DNA of 64,000 nt from Bacteroidota bacterium. GTDB lineage: Bacteria; Bacteroidota; Bacteroidia; Chitinophagales; Chitinophagaceae. Under the pieces are notes generated by a model that saw nothing but the letters and a program-made list of their open reading frames with translations, was not told the DNA's origin and ran no database searches. Location: NCBI GenBank assembly GCA_018266775.1, contig JAFDZS010000006.1, positions 124,001 through 188,000 of the forward strand. Direction: 5' to 3'. This document shows, piece after piece, positions 19,362 to 26,401 of the stretch; the stretch's first letter is position 1; each line of letters starts with the position of its first letter. The translations under genes were made by a program, and so were the position numbers.

Positions 19362-20549
19362 TTATTTAATGATCTCAGTTACCTGACCGGCACCTACTGT
19401 ACGACCACCTTCACGAATCGCAAATTTCAAACCTTTTTCCATCGCGATTGGCTGAATCAGTGTTACATTCAGTGACGTATTATCACCAGGCATTACCATT
19501 TCTGTACCGGCAGCCAGTGTTACTTCACCAGTTACGTCTGTTGTACGGAAATAGAACTGGGGACGGTATTTGTTGAAAAATGGAGTGTGACGGCCACCTT
19601 CTTCTTTGCTCAGTACATAAACTTCGCATTTGAATTCAGTATGCGGAGTGATTGATCCTGGTTTGCAAAGCACCATACCACGACGGATCTGGTTCTTTTC
19701 AATACCACGTAACAACAGACCTGCATTATCACCAGCTTCACCTTCATCCAGCAGTTTTTTAAACATTTCCACACCTGTACAAGTTGTAGATAATGGTTTT
19801 TCCTGCAGACCTACAATTTCCATTGCATCACCTACTTTAATTTTACCCCTTTCGATACGGCCTGTAGCAACAGTACCACGACCTGTGATAGAGAACACGT
19901 CTTCAACACTCATCAGGAATGGTTGATCGATTGGACGTGGAGGCAGCGGAATGTAAGTATCTACAGCATCCATCAGTTCATCGATTTTAGCTACCCATTT
20001 TGCTTCACCAGCAAGAGCGCCGGTTGCAGAACCCTGGATGATTGGAGTGTTATCTCCGTCGAAACCGTAAGAAGTTAACAGTTCACGGATTTCCATTTCC
20101 ACCAGTTCCAGTAATTCAGGATCATCAACCAAATCAACTTTGTTCATGAAAACAACGATACGGGGTACACCTACCTGGCGGGCAAGCAGGATGTGTTCTT
20201 TTGTTTGAGGCATCGGACCATCAGTAGCAGCAACTACCAGGATAGCACCGTCCATCTGAGCAGCACCAGTGATCATGTTTTTTACGTAATCAGCGTGACC
20301 AGGACAATCTACGTGGGCGTAGTGACGGTTAGCCGTTTGATATTCTACGTGTGCAGTATTAATGGTGATACCCCTTTCTTTTTCTTCAGGAGCACCATCA
20401 ATTTCATCATATTTTTTTGCTTCCGCCAAACCTTTCTTAGACAAAATGTCGGTGATGGCGGCAGTTAATGTTGTTTTACCGTGGTCAACGTGACCGATAG
20501 TACCAACGTTTACGTGGGGTTTATCCCTCTTAAAATTCTCTTTTGCCAT
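19362..20549 (-). CDS. tuf: Translation elongation factor Tu
   Basis: The 395-aa GTPase delivers aminoacyl-tRNA to the ribosome. All G motifs are intact: [10 protein letters not shown] (about 19-28), [18 protein letters not shown] and the GSA-like segment GSATGALAG. Domains 2 and 3 follow, with conserved RTTDVTGEV and [10 protein letters not shown]. It is preceded by four tRNA genes in the order Thr-Tyr-Gly-Thr and followed by tRNA-Trp and secE, the same arrangement as around tufB in enterobacteria. Confidence 0.99.
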   Translation of the reverse strand: MAKENFKRDKPHVNVGTIGHVDHGKTTLTAAITDILSKKGLAEAKKYDEIDGAPEEKERGITINTAHVEYQTANRHYAHVDCPGHADYVKNMITGAAQMDGAILVVAATDGPMPQTKEHILLARQVGVPRIVVFMNKVDLVDDPELLELVEMEIRELLTSYGFDGDNTPIIQGSATGALAGEAKWVAKIDELMDAVDTYIPLPPRPIDQPFLMSVEDVFSITGRGTVATGRIERGKIKVGDAMEIVGLQEKPLSTTCTGVEMFKKLLDEGEAGDNAGLLLRGIEKNQIRRGMVLCKPGSITPHTEFKCEVYVLSKEEGGRHTPFFNKYRPQFYFRTTDVTGEVTLAAGTEMVMPGDNTSLNVTLIQPIAMEKGLKFAIREGGRTVGAGQVTEIIK

Positions 20550-20699
20550 TTTGTTATTTTTTAAAAATTGTTTTTAATTGGCTTACTCTTTTACGCCTGT
20601 AAACCGAAGGCTAAAGTTTTTCGGCACCTTGCTGGACTTGTTTCTTTTCTGCTATTAACTTGTTTTTTGTCCCTGGTGGTAATAATTTATTCTTTTTTG

Positions 20700-20771
<72 letters not shown>

Positions 20772-20854
20772 TTTTGTCGGCTGACAGCTCTCCGTTGCAA
20801 GTTGGCGTGTAATGTTCACGTCAACTATCTTCCATTCACTGTCATCTAATACTG

Positions 20855-20927
20855 AGCGGAAGACCGGGCTCGAACCGGCCACCTGAAGCTTGGAAGGCTA
20901 CCGCTCTACCAAATGAGCTACTTCCGC
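20855..20927 (-). tRNA. tRNA-Gly (TCC)
   Basis: Cloverleaf with acceptor GCGGAAG/CTTCCGC, D arm GCTCATTTGGTAGAGC, anticodon loop with TCC (CCTTCCAAG), and T arm CCGGTTCGAGCCCGG. Confidence 0.97.
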
Positions 20928-20930
20928 TTG

Positions 20931-20998
20931 TAACTGGAAACTCCAGCTTCCATTATTTTATAAAAGAACTAAATGCTGCAAGCTGGAGCTTGCAGTTA
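20931..20998. repeat. REP-like palindrome pair between tRNA-Gly and tRNA-Tyr
   Basis: Two palindromes lie in the 74-nt spacer. The first, TGGAAACTCCAGCTTCCA (20935-20952), has one mismatch and a CC centre. The second, CTGCAAGCTGGAGCTTGCAG (20976-20995), is perfect with a GG centre. They share the core of the RAYT-linked repeats at 40-41 kb, and the leading TTGTAACTGGAA matches the copy at 41338-41349. It therefore looks like a mobilised member of the same family. Confidence 0.7.
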
Positions 20999-21001
20999 CT
21001 G

Positions 21002-21084
21002 TGGGCAGTGGTGGATTCGAACCACCGAAGTCGAAAGACAGCGGATTTACAGTCCGCCCCATTTGGCCGCTCTGGAAACTGCCC
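21002..21084 (-). tRNA. tRNA-Tyr (GTA)
   Basis: The 83-nt class II tRNA has acceptor GGGCAGT/ACTGCCC, anticodon GTA in GACTGTAAATCC, a long variable arm (GCTGTCTTTCGAC region) and T arm GTGGTTCGAATCCAC. Confidence 0.97.
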
Positions 21085-21104
21085 ATGCCAAACAGGCTTA
21101 TGGG

Positions 21105-21177
21105 AGCCGAAGAAGGGAGTCGAACCCCCGACCTACTGATTACAAATCAGTTGCTCTACCAACTGAGCTACTTCGGC
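21105..21177 (-). tRNA. tRNA-Thr (TGT)
   Basis: Cloverleaf with acceptor GCCGAAG/CTTCGGC, anticodon stem-loop ACTGATTTGTAATCAGT (anticodon TGT) and T arm GGGGGTTCGACTCCC. It is the first gene of the tRNA-tuf transcription unit. Confidence 0.97.
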
Positions 21178-21309
21178 TTATTTATTTCTGCATTTCAATT
21201 TTTGCTTGTGTTATCATCAGCACTCACAACATCATTTTCCCCTGTTCACACAATCAAAATTTTACAAAGAACTTTAGTGCACACCAATGCACCCTTTTTT
21301 TTGGGAAGG

Positions 21310-21338
21310 CAAAGGTAAGTGAAAAAGGTTAATACAAA
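21310..21338 (-). promoter_or_regulatory. Promoter of the tRNA-tuf unit
   Basis: On the minus strand a TTTTTG element (its TTG at 21337-21335) is followed after 17 nt by TACCTTTG (21317-21310). This fits the Bacteroidota layout TTG-N17-23-TAnnTTTG and lies about 130 nt upstream of tRNA-Thr(TGT). Confidence 0.65.
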
Positions 21339-21396
21339 AATTTTGAAAAAGAATTTTTTAGAATTGATTTTACAAAATGTGTATAAAGGTGCGGAT

Positions 21397-21428
21397 AAAA
21401 AAAATCCCGCCCCGGAAGCCGGGGCGGG
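21397..21428 (-). terminator. Intrinsic terminator after the hibernation factor gene
   Basis: A perfect 10-bp GC stem CCCGCCCCGG (21406-21415) / CCGGGGCGGG (21419-21428) with a 3-nt loop is followed on the minus strand by an A/T run of about eight T. Confidence 0.9.
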
Positions 21429-21459
21429 TTTAGCATTTTTTACAATCTGAGAATATGGT

Positions 21460-21759
21460 CTACGCGGCCTGTTTTTCTTTTTTCCTTTTGATCTGGTTAA
21501 TTACAGAATCCATTGCTACGTCAAAACTTTCTTCGAATGATTTGGATGATTGTTTTACAAAGAATTCGTACCTGGGAATATGCACTTTAATTTCTGCAAT
21601 TTTGTCTTTGATGGTGTGCACAACGTTATCTAATTTCAGGTATACATCCACTTTAATGATTCTGTCATGAAACTGCGTCAATTTTGAAACCTTTTTCTCA
21701 ATGTAAGAAACCAATTTTGAATCGGCATCAAAATGCACAGTTTGAATGTTTACGTTCAT
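21460..21759 (-). CDS. raiA: Ribosome hibernation promoting factor (short HPF/RaiA family)
   Basis: The 99-aa protein has the single HPF/RaiA domain: MNVNIQTVHFDADSKLVSYIEKKVSKL at the start, a VDVYLKLDNVV strand, and the basic closing helix NQIKRKKEK. Proteins of this family bind the 30S decoding centre in stationary phase and either form 100S dimers or inactivate 70S ribosomes. The absence of a C-terminal dimerisation domain makes it the short form. It follows the xer gene and lies upstream of the tRNA-tuf unit. Confidence 0.88.
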   Translation of the reverse strand: MNVNIQTVHFDADSKLVSYIEKKVSKLTQFHDRIIKVDVYLKLDNVVHTIKDKIAEIKVHIPRYEFFVKQSSKSFEESFDVAMDSVINQIKRKKEKQAA

Positions 21760-21983
21760 ACTTCTGATTTTAATCTGTTAACAATAATGTGAAAGAACTG
21801 AGGGGTAACTTAACTTAAATCATAGGCAATCTGTTAAGGGTTTTTACTGGTTATTGATTGGATAATGAAGTTAATATTTGAAACGTACTTTACAAAAAAA
21901 AATTTCATGGGCGGTGCTATAATTTTATTGCGCTCCTGATCAAAAAAAGGTATAACCCAGGGCCGTCGGAATCTTATTTTTTT

Positions 21984-22886
21984 TCAGGCTTTGGGGTGTG
22001 CTTTTTTATGAATGTCTTTCAGCTTTTCTATGGTATTATGTGTGTATATCTGTGTGGCAGCAAGGCTGCTGTGCCCCAGTAACTCTTTTACCGCATTCAG
22101 GTCGGCCCCGTTGTTCATTAAATGCGTGGCAAAGGTATGGCGGAGAACATGCGGACTTTTCTTATCAATAGTAGTAACCAGCGCCAGGTATTTATTTACA
22201 CTGGCATAAACATACCGCGGATTCAACTTTTTGCCTTTTTCATTTACCAACAATACTTCGGACTCGACAATTTCAAATTTCTGTTTTTTTGCTTTTATAT
22301 AATCATGTATGTCCCGGAGCAGCGCTTCTCCTACAGGGATGATCCGCTCTTTATTCCCTTTTCCCAATACCTTTAATGTTTTCCTGGCCGTATCAATATG
22401 GTTTTCTTTCAGGCTTACCAGCTCTGCCCGCCGCATTCCTGTTTGGTATAGCAACTGCATCAGCAAACGGTCTGTTTTTCCCTGCCAGTCGTCCGGAAAT
22501 TCTACATAATCAAATAAAGTATTAATGTCGCTTTTCTCAACAAATTGCGGCAACCGTTTGCTGACTTTTGGTGCAACAATAGTTCCCATTGGGCTTACTG
22601 TTATATGTTCCTCCCTTAAAAGAAATTTAAAAAAGGAACGCAGTGCAGAAATTTTCCTGTTGATGGATTTAGATTCCATGCCGCCGTCTTTCAGGCTGGC
22701 CAGCCAGGTACGCACAATAGCAGGTTTGACGTCTATTACCGCCAATGAGCCAAAAGTGCTGTCAGTAAAAGTGGAAAATGCAGAAAGGTCATTTTCATAA
22801 GAGAGAACAGTATGCTGGGAATACCGTTTCTGGAACTTGAGGTAAACTAAAAATTCCTGTATGGCCTGGGGGATACTTATAGGCAT
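21984..22886 (-). CDS. xerC: Tyrosine recombinase XerC/XerD
   Basis: The 300-aa enzyme has the N-terminal SAM-like core-binding domain (IQEFLVYLKFQKRYSQHTVLSYENDL region) and a full catalytic domain. The catalytic residues are visible: R152 (TGMRRAEL), K177 (GKGNKER), H246 and R249 (HVLRH), H272 (LGHSSLA) and Y281. The length matches chromosomal Xer recombinases that resolve dimers at dif; XerC and XerD cannot be told apart here. The ATG lies 5 nt beyond the stem of the rpsU terminator and has no visible ribosome-binding site, so its expression depends on read-through or an internal promoter. Confidence 0.88.
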   Translation of the reverse strand: MPISIPQAIQEFLVYLKFQKRYSQHTVLSYENDLSAFSTFTDSTFGSLAVIDVKPAIVRTWLASLKDGGMESKSINRKISALRSFFKFLLREEHITVSPMGTIVAPKVSKRLPQFVEKSDINTLFDYVEFPDDWQGKTDRLLMQLLYQTGMRRAELVSLKENHIDTARKTLKVLGKGNKERIIPVGEALLRDIHDYIKAKKQKFEIVESEVLLVNEKGKKLNPRYVYASVNKYLALVTTIDKKSPHVLRHTFATHLMNNGADLNAVKELLGHSSLAATQIYTHNTIEKLKDIHKKAHPKA

Positions 22887-22928
22887 AAAAAAACTGATAC
22901 CCGAAGTTACAATAACCGGGTATCAGTT
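22887..22928 (-). terminator. Intrinsic terminator after rpsU, abutting the xer start
   Basis: A 12-bp stem AACTGATACCCG (22892-22903) / CGGGTATCAGTT (22917-22928) with a 13-nt loop is followed on the minus strand by TTTTT directly before the xer ATG. Confidence 0.8.
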
Positions 22929-22951
22929 CAGTATTTAAATTTTGTTAGATT

Positions 22952-23146
22952 TTAGTCAATCCTGCCGGATGTTACCTGATCTTTATAGATTGCCTTTAAA
23001 ATCTCCTTACGACGCCTTACAGATGGTTTTGTAAAGGACTGCCTGTCTCTCAACTGTAACAGAATTTTGCTTTTTTCAAATTTCTTTTTGTACTTCTTGA
23101 GCGCCTTGTCGATGTTTTCGCAATCTTTTGAATCGATGATTAACAT
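22952..23146 (-). CDS. rpsU: 30S ribosomal protein S21
   Basis: The 64-aa basic protein shows the S21 pattern: MLIIDSKDCENIDKALKKYKKK, then RQSFTKPSVRRRKEIL. The start at 23146 is set by a strong AAAGGAGG ribosome-binding site ending about 10 nt upstream, unusually clear for this phylum; a start at 23203 would place the promoter box inside the gene. S21 binds near the anti-SD end of 16S rRNA. Confidence 0.95.
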   Translation of the reverse strand: MLIIDSKDCENIDKALKKYKKKFEKSKILLQLRDRQSFTKPSVRRRKEILKAIYKDQVTSGRID

Positions 23147-23200
23147 ATTGTATATACCTCCTTTAGGTGATTTTAACGCCGTTATTTCAACAGCGGGCCG

Positions 23201-23208
23201 CAAAGATA
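23201..23208 (-). promoter_or_regulatory. Putative -7 box for rpsU
   Basis: The minus strand reads TATCTTTG, matching TAnnTTTG, 54 nt upstream of the rpsU start. No -33 TTG is seen at the expected spacing. Confidence 0.5.
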
Positions 23209-23261
23209 ACAGAAATATTTAAAAAATGAAAATCTTACCGGCAATTTCCGAAATTTGGGGC

Positions 23262-23849
23262 ATGTTTACAGGCATCATTGAAAAAACAGGTATGGTAACC
23301 GCCATTACCCAATCGGGCACCAACAGGACATTCTGGATCAGCTCCCTTATTTCCAACGAATTAAAAATTGACCAAAGCCTCAGCCATAACGGCGTATGTT
23401 TAACTGTTGAAGAGACCAGGGACGGCCAGCACCGGGTGACCGCCATTGAAGAAACGCTTGCCAAAACCAACTTGGGAAAATGGGAAACGGGTACAATCGT
23501 CAACCTGGAAAGATGCATGCCCATGAACGGACGGCTGGATGGCCACATTGTACAGGGACATGTAGATACAGTAGCGACCTGCCTTGATGTGGTGGAGAAG
23601 CAGGGCAGTTGGGAATATACTTTCAGTTTTGCTGAACAATTTGCCCCGCTGCTAATTGAAAAAGGATCTATCAGCCTGAACGGTATCAGTCTTACGTTGT
23701 TCAATGTGGGATTGAGCCAATTCTCCGTTGCTATTATTCCTTACACTTACGAACACACCAACATGAATGGATTAAAAAAAGGAGACATCGTCAATATCGA
23801 ATTTGATATGCTGGGCAAATATGTTAACCGGCTGATGCAGTTGCGCTGA
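23262..23849 (+). CDS. ribE: Riboflavin synthase, alpha subunit
   Basis: The 195-aa enzyme converts two 6,7-dimethyl-8-ribityllumazine molecules to riboflavin. It has two tandem lumazine-binding domains: the first starts MFTGIIEKTGMV and includes HNGVCLTVEE, the second starts near GHIVQGHVDTV and includes SISLNGISLTLF. The start at 23262 is chosen because the family begins MFTGI; an in-frame ATG at 23226 would add 12 residues. The gene is divergent from rpsU, and its 3' end overlaps the convergent methyltransferase gene by 26 nt. Confidence 0.95.
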   Translation: MFTGIIEKTGMVTAITQSGTNRTFWISSLISNELKIDQSLSHNGVCLTVEETRDGQHRVTAIEETLAKTNLGKWETGTIVNLERCMPMNGRLDGHIVQGHVDTVATCLDVVEKQGSWEYTFSFAEQFAPLLIEKGSISLNGISLTLFNVGLSQFSVAIIPYTYEHTNMNGLKKGDIVNIEFDMLGKYVNRLMQLR

Positions 23850-24660
23850 GTTTCTTTTGAACGATCCAGGTATCCTGCATACCATGAATACTTTCTTTCG
23901 TCCCGCCTGGAATAAACTTCAATAATGTAAAAGCAGCCAGTAACTTTTTCATATAGGCTTCCGGTTGAAACGCTGCAAATACGCGGTGCCCTTCTGTTTC
24001 CGAAGCTCTTATTACAAGTTCCCCATTCTCAAAAAACTCACATTCTTCCGGTAATAATTTATGCTTGAACTGGTTTCCCTGTGTTGTCAATAATAAAACG
24101 CCGCCAGGCTTAAGAATTCTTTCCAGCTCAGCAATCCATTTTTCATGATTTATTGCAGAAAGGTGAGTGATGATGGATAATGCATACACACCATCTAATG
24201 CGGCAGGCTGAAATATGGTGGGCGGCTCCAGTTCGTTTCTAAAAAACTGGATACCTGTAATATTTTTACTGCACCAGTTTACATAAGCTGCATTATAATC
24301 GCATCCAAAAACATGCTGTTGTACAGGCAATAATCCCGGGATATGCCTGACTACCCGTGCTGGCCCACAACCCCAATCCAATAGCGATTTTCCTGGTTCA
24401 GAAAAATTAATATGTAATCCCAATTCATTGAGAATTTCTTTTGCTGTTTGTAAACCATCTTCATGGTAATCGCGATAATGTACCGCATAAGTTTCGTACA
24501 TGAAATACGGCGGGGGAAAGATAAAGCCGGGGTGTTTTTTTTGAAATTGGTTGTTATCCGAATAATTTTTTAGATACTCCAAATAATACCTCAGCTTATC
24601 TGCCCATGCAGACAATCTTATTTTTCTTATCAACCGGCTGATGTATTTTGTACCTTTCAT
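23824..24660 (-). CDS. Class I SAM-dependent methyltransferase
   Basis: The 278-aa protein has the SAM-binding motif I LLDWGCGPARVVRH (from residue 93), an acidic strand FGCDYNAAYVNWC for motif II, and the later LKPGGVLLLTTQG block. An N-terminal extension of about 90 basic residues with HPGFIFPPPYFMYETY precedes it. This class often modifies sugars or lipids near glycosyltransferase genes; the substrate is unknown. It faces ribE tail to tail and is divergent from the glycosyltransferase gene. Confidence 0.8.
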   Translation of the reverse strand: MKGTKYISRLIRKIRLSAWADKLRYYLEYLKNYSDNNQFQKKHPGFIFPPPYFMYETYAVHYRDYHEDGLQTAKEILNELGLHINFSEPGKSLLDWGCGPARVVRHIPGLLPVQQHVFGCDYNAAYVNWCSKNITGIQFFRNELEPPTIFQPAALDGVYALSIITHLSAINHEKWIAELERILKPGGVLLLTTQGNQFKHKLLPEECEFFENGELVIRASETEGHRVFAAFQPEAYMKKLLAAFTLLKFIPGGTKESIHGMQDTWIVQKKLSATASAG

Positions 24661-24755
24661 GCTTTATCTTTGAATTGCAGGCTGTTTTATTTTAAAGCCT
24701 AAATATAAAGTTAATCTCTGCTTTTAAAGCGTTATACAACCGCAAACTTATTGAA

Positions 24756-25673
24756 ATGAAATTGCTCAGTGTCATTATTCCTGTTTTTAATGAGTATGAG
24801 AATATTACTGCGGTGCAGGATGAGTTGTACAAATATTGTGGAGACAACTTTGAAATCATTTTCGTAAACGATGGCAGTACCGACAACACGTTACTTGTCA
24901 TCATGGATCTTGCACAAAAAGACTCCCGCATTAAATGTATTTCACTCAGCAGGAATTTTGGACACCAGAATGCATTAATGGCTGGTCTGAATGAAGCTAA
25001 AGGAGATGTGATCGTTACTATGGACGGCGACCTTCAACACCCTCCCTCCCTTATTCCAGCATTGTTACAGGAAATTAATAATGGAAATGATATTGTGTTT
25101 ACCAAAAGGCAATCAACTGCAGATATTGGTATTGTCAAAAAAATGATGAGCAGTATCTTTTACCGTTTTATCAATTTCATTTCCGACACCCGTATTGAAC
25201 CCAACGTTTCTGATTTTAAAGCATTCAACAGGAAAGTGCTCGAAAGCATTTTATTGTTTAAAGAAAGGGAACTCTTTTTGAGGGGAATCTTTAGCTGGGT
25301 AGGTTACACGAGCACCACAGTTGATTTTACAGCACCAGCAAGAAAATATGGCCGGACCAAATATTCATTTGGCAAAATGTTGAAACTTGCGTTAAAGGGA
25401 ACCATTTCATTCAGTTTTAAACCACTACGGCTGGCTTTATTTATTGGCTGCTGTATTTCGCTGGCAGCATTTGGGTTTGGCATTTTTGCGTTGGTTTCCT
25501 ATTACAGGGGTAATACCATTCCCGGTTGGGCTTCACTTATTATCGCGGTAATGCTGCTTGGCGGAACACAACTTTTAGCCATTGGATTATTAGGGGAATA
25601 CATTGCAGGTTTATTTACAGAAAGCAAGCAACGACCGTTGTACCTGATAAACAAAAAAATCAACCTGGAATAA
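24756..25673 (+). CDS. Family 2 glycosyltransferase, polyprenyl-phosphate type
   Basis: The 305-aa protein has a GT-A domain starting LSVIIPVFNE, with NDGSTD (38-43) and the metal-binding MDGDLQHP (89-96). The C-terminal part has two transmembrane segments (about 225-250 and 260-285). This layout matches DPM1/ArnC/GtrB-like enzymes that transfer a sugar to undecaprenyl or dolichyl phosphate on the cytoplasmic face. A YfhO-like gene downstream would suit the next step, use of the lipid-linked sugar outside. A TATCTTTG box at 24665-24672 may be its promoter, although the nearest -33 TTG is only 14 nt away. Confidence 0.88.
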   Translation: MKLLSVIIPVFNEYENITAVQDELYKYCGDNFEIIFVNDGSTDNTLLVIMDLAQKDSRIKCISLSRNFGHQNALMAGLNEAKGDVIVTMDGDLQHPPSLIPALLQEINNGNDIVFTKRQSTADIGIVKKMMSSIFYRFINFISDTRIEPNVSDFKAFNRKVLESILLFKERELFLRGIFSWVGYTSTTVDFTAPARKYGRTKYSFGKMLKLALKGTISFSFKPLRLALFIGCCISLAAFGFGIFALVSYYRGNTIPGWASLIIAVMLLGGTQLLAIGLLGEYIAGLFTESKQRPLYLINKKINLE

Positions 25674-25675
25674 GT

Positions 25676-26374
25676 TTATTTCTGCACCTGCAAAAAATAT
25701 TGACCACCCAACGGCAACCATTGCATTGCCCGCTCCATAAAAATCAGTTTCGACAGCATTCCTTTTCTCGGAAAAAAAATAATAAAGCGGTTGTTTTTTA
25801 TAGTGAAGCCATTGCGTTGCAATAATTTTTTCGTGTACCCATTACCCAATAGTTTTGCATCTTTATCAAACACACAGGTATTTACCAGGTGTTTGGTTAC
25901 AGGATTCAGTGGATTATGTTCGAACACATAAAGTCTTCCACCTTTTTTCAATACACGGCAGATTTCCTGTAAAAGGCCGTCGTGCAAATCAAATGAAACA
26001 TGATGCAACACCCCGGCCATAAATACAATATCCTGAGAATCATTTTCCACCGGTATATGGCTTCCGTCGTACACTTCAAAACTTGCCTGTAATTCATCTC
26101 TTGCCTTTGCTTTTTCAATGCTGTTGGCAGACACATCTATTCCTTTAACATTCCATCGCGAAAAATACTCCTGCATAAAAAGTTCTGTTGCTCCATCCCC
26201 ACATCCAACATCGAGCACCTGTAAAGGTTCATCCTTTTCAAACGGCAGCAACAATTTCACTTTCATTTCGGCAAAATAAAAACTATCGGCACCGGACATT
26301 TTTATATTCTGTGTATGAATATTGCGATAGTCTCCGGCGAAGCCATCAAAATCATCGAAAGTTCTTTCACCCAT
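25676..26374 (-). CDS. Class I SAM-dependent methyltransferase
   Basis: The 232-aa protein has the N-terminal block ERTFDDFDGFAGDYRNIH, motif I VLDVGCGDGATELF, motif II VKGIDVSANSI, and VLKKGGRLYVFEHNPLNP. Such enzymes methylate small metabolites or sugars. The start at 26374 is chosen because MGERTFDDFDG begins the conserved region; a TTG at 26407 would overlap the divergent membrane protein. It is tail to tail with the glycosyltransferase (2-nt gap) and divergent from the YfhO-like gene, suggesting one functional group. Confidence 0.82.
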   Translation of the reverse strand: MGERTFDDFDGFAGDYRNIHTQNIKMSGADSFYFAEMKVKLLLPFEKDEPLQVLDVGCGDGATELFMQEYFSRWNVKGIDVSANSIEKAKARDELQASFEVYDGSHIPVENDSQDIVFMAGVLHHVSFDLHDGLLQEICRVLKKGGRLYVFEHNPLNPVTKHLVNTCVFDKDAKLLGNGYTKKLLQRNGFTIKNNRFIIFFPRKGMLSKLIFMERAMQWLPLGGQYFLQVQK

Positions 26375-26401
26375 TGTTGCAGAATGCTGTATTTTTATTC
26401 C

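Noticed and set aside
20973..21332. Plus-strand frames of 105-119 codons across the tRNA-Tyr/tRNA-Thr genes
   Set aside because: They run through two perfect tRNA genes on the opposite strand and have no independent support.
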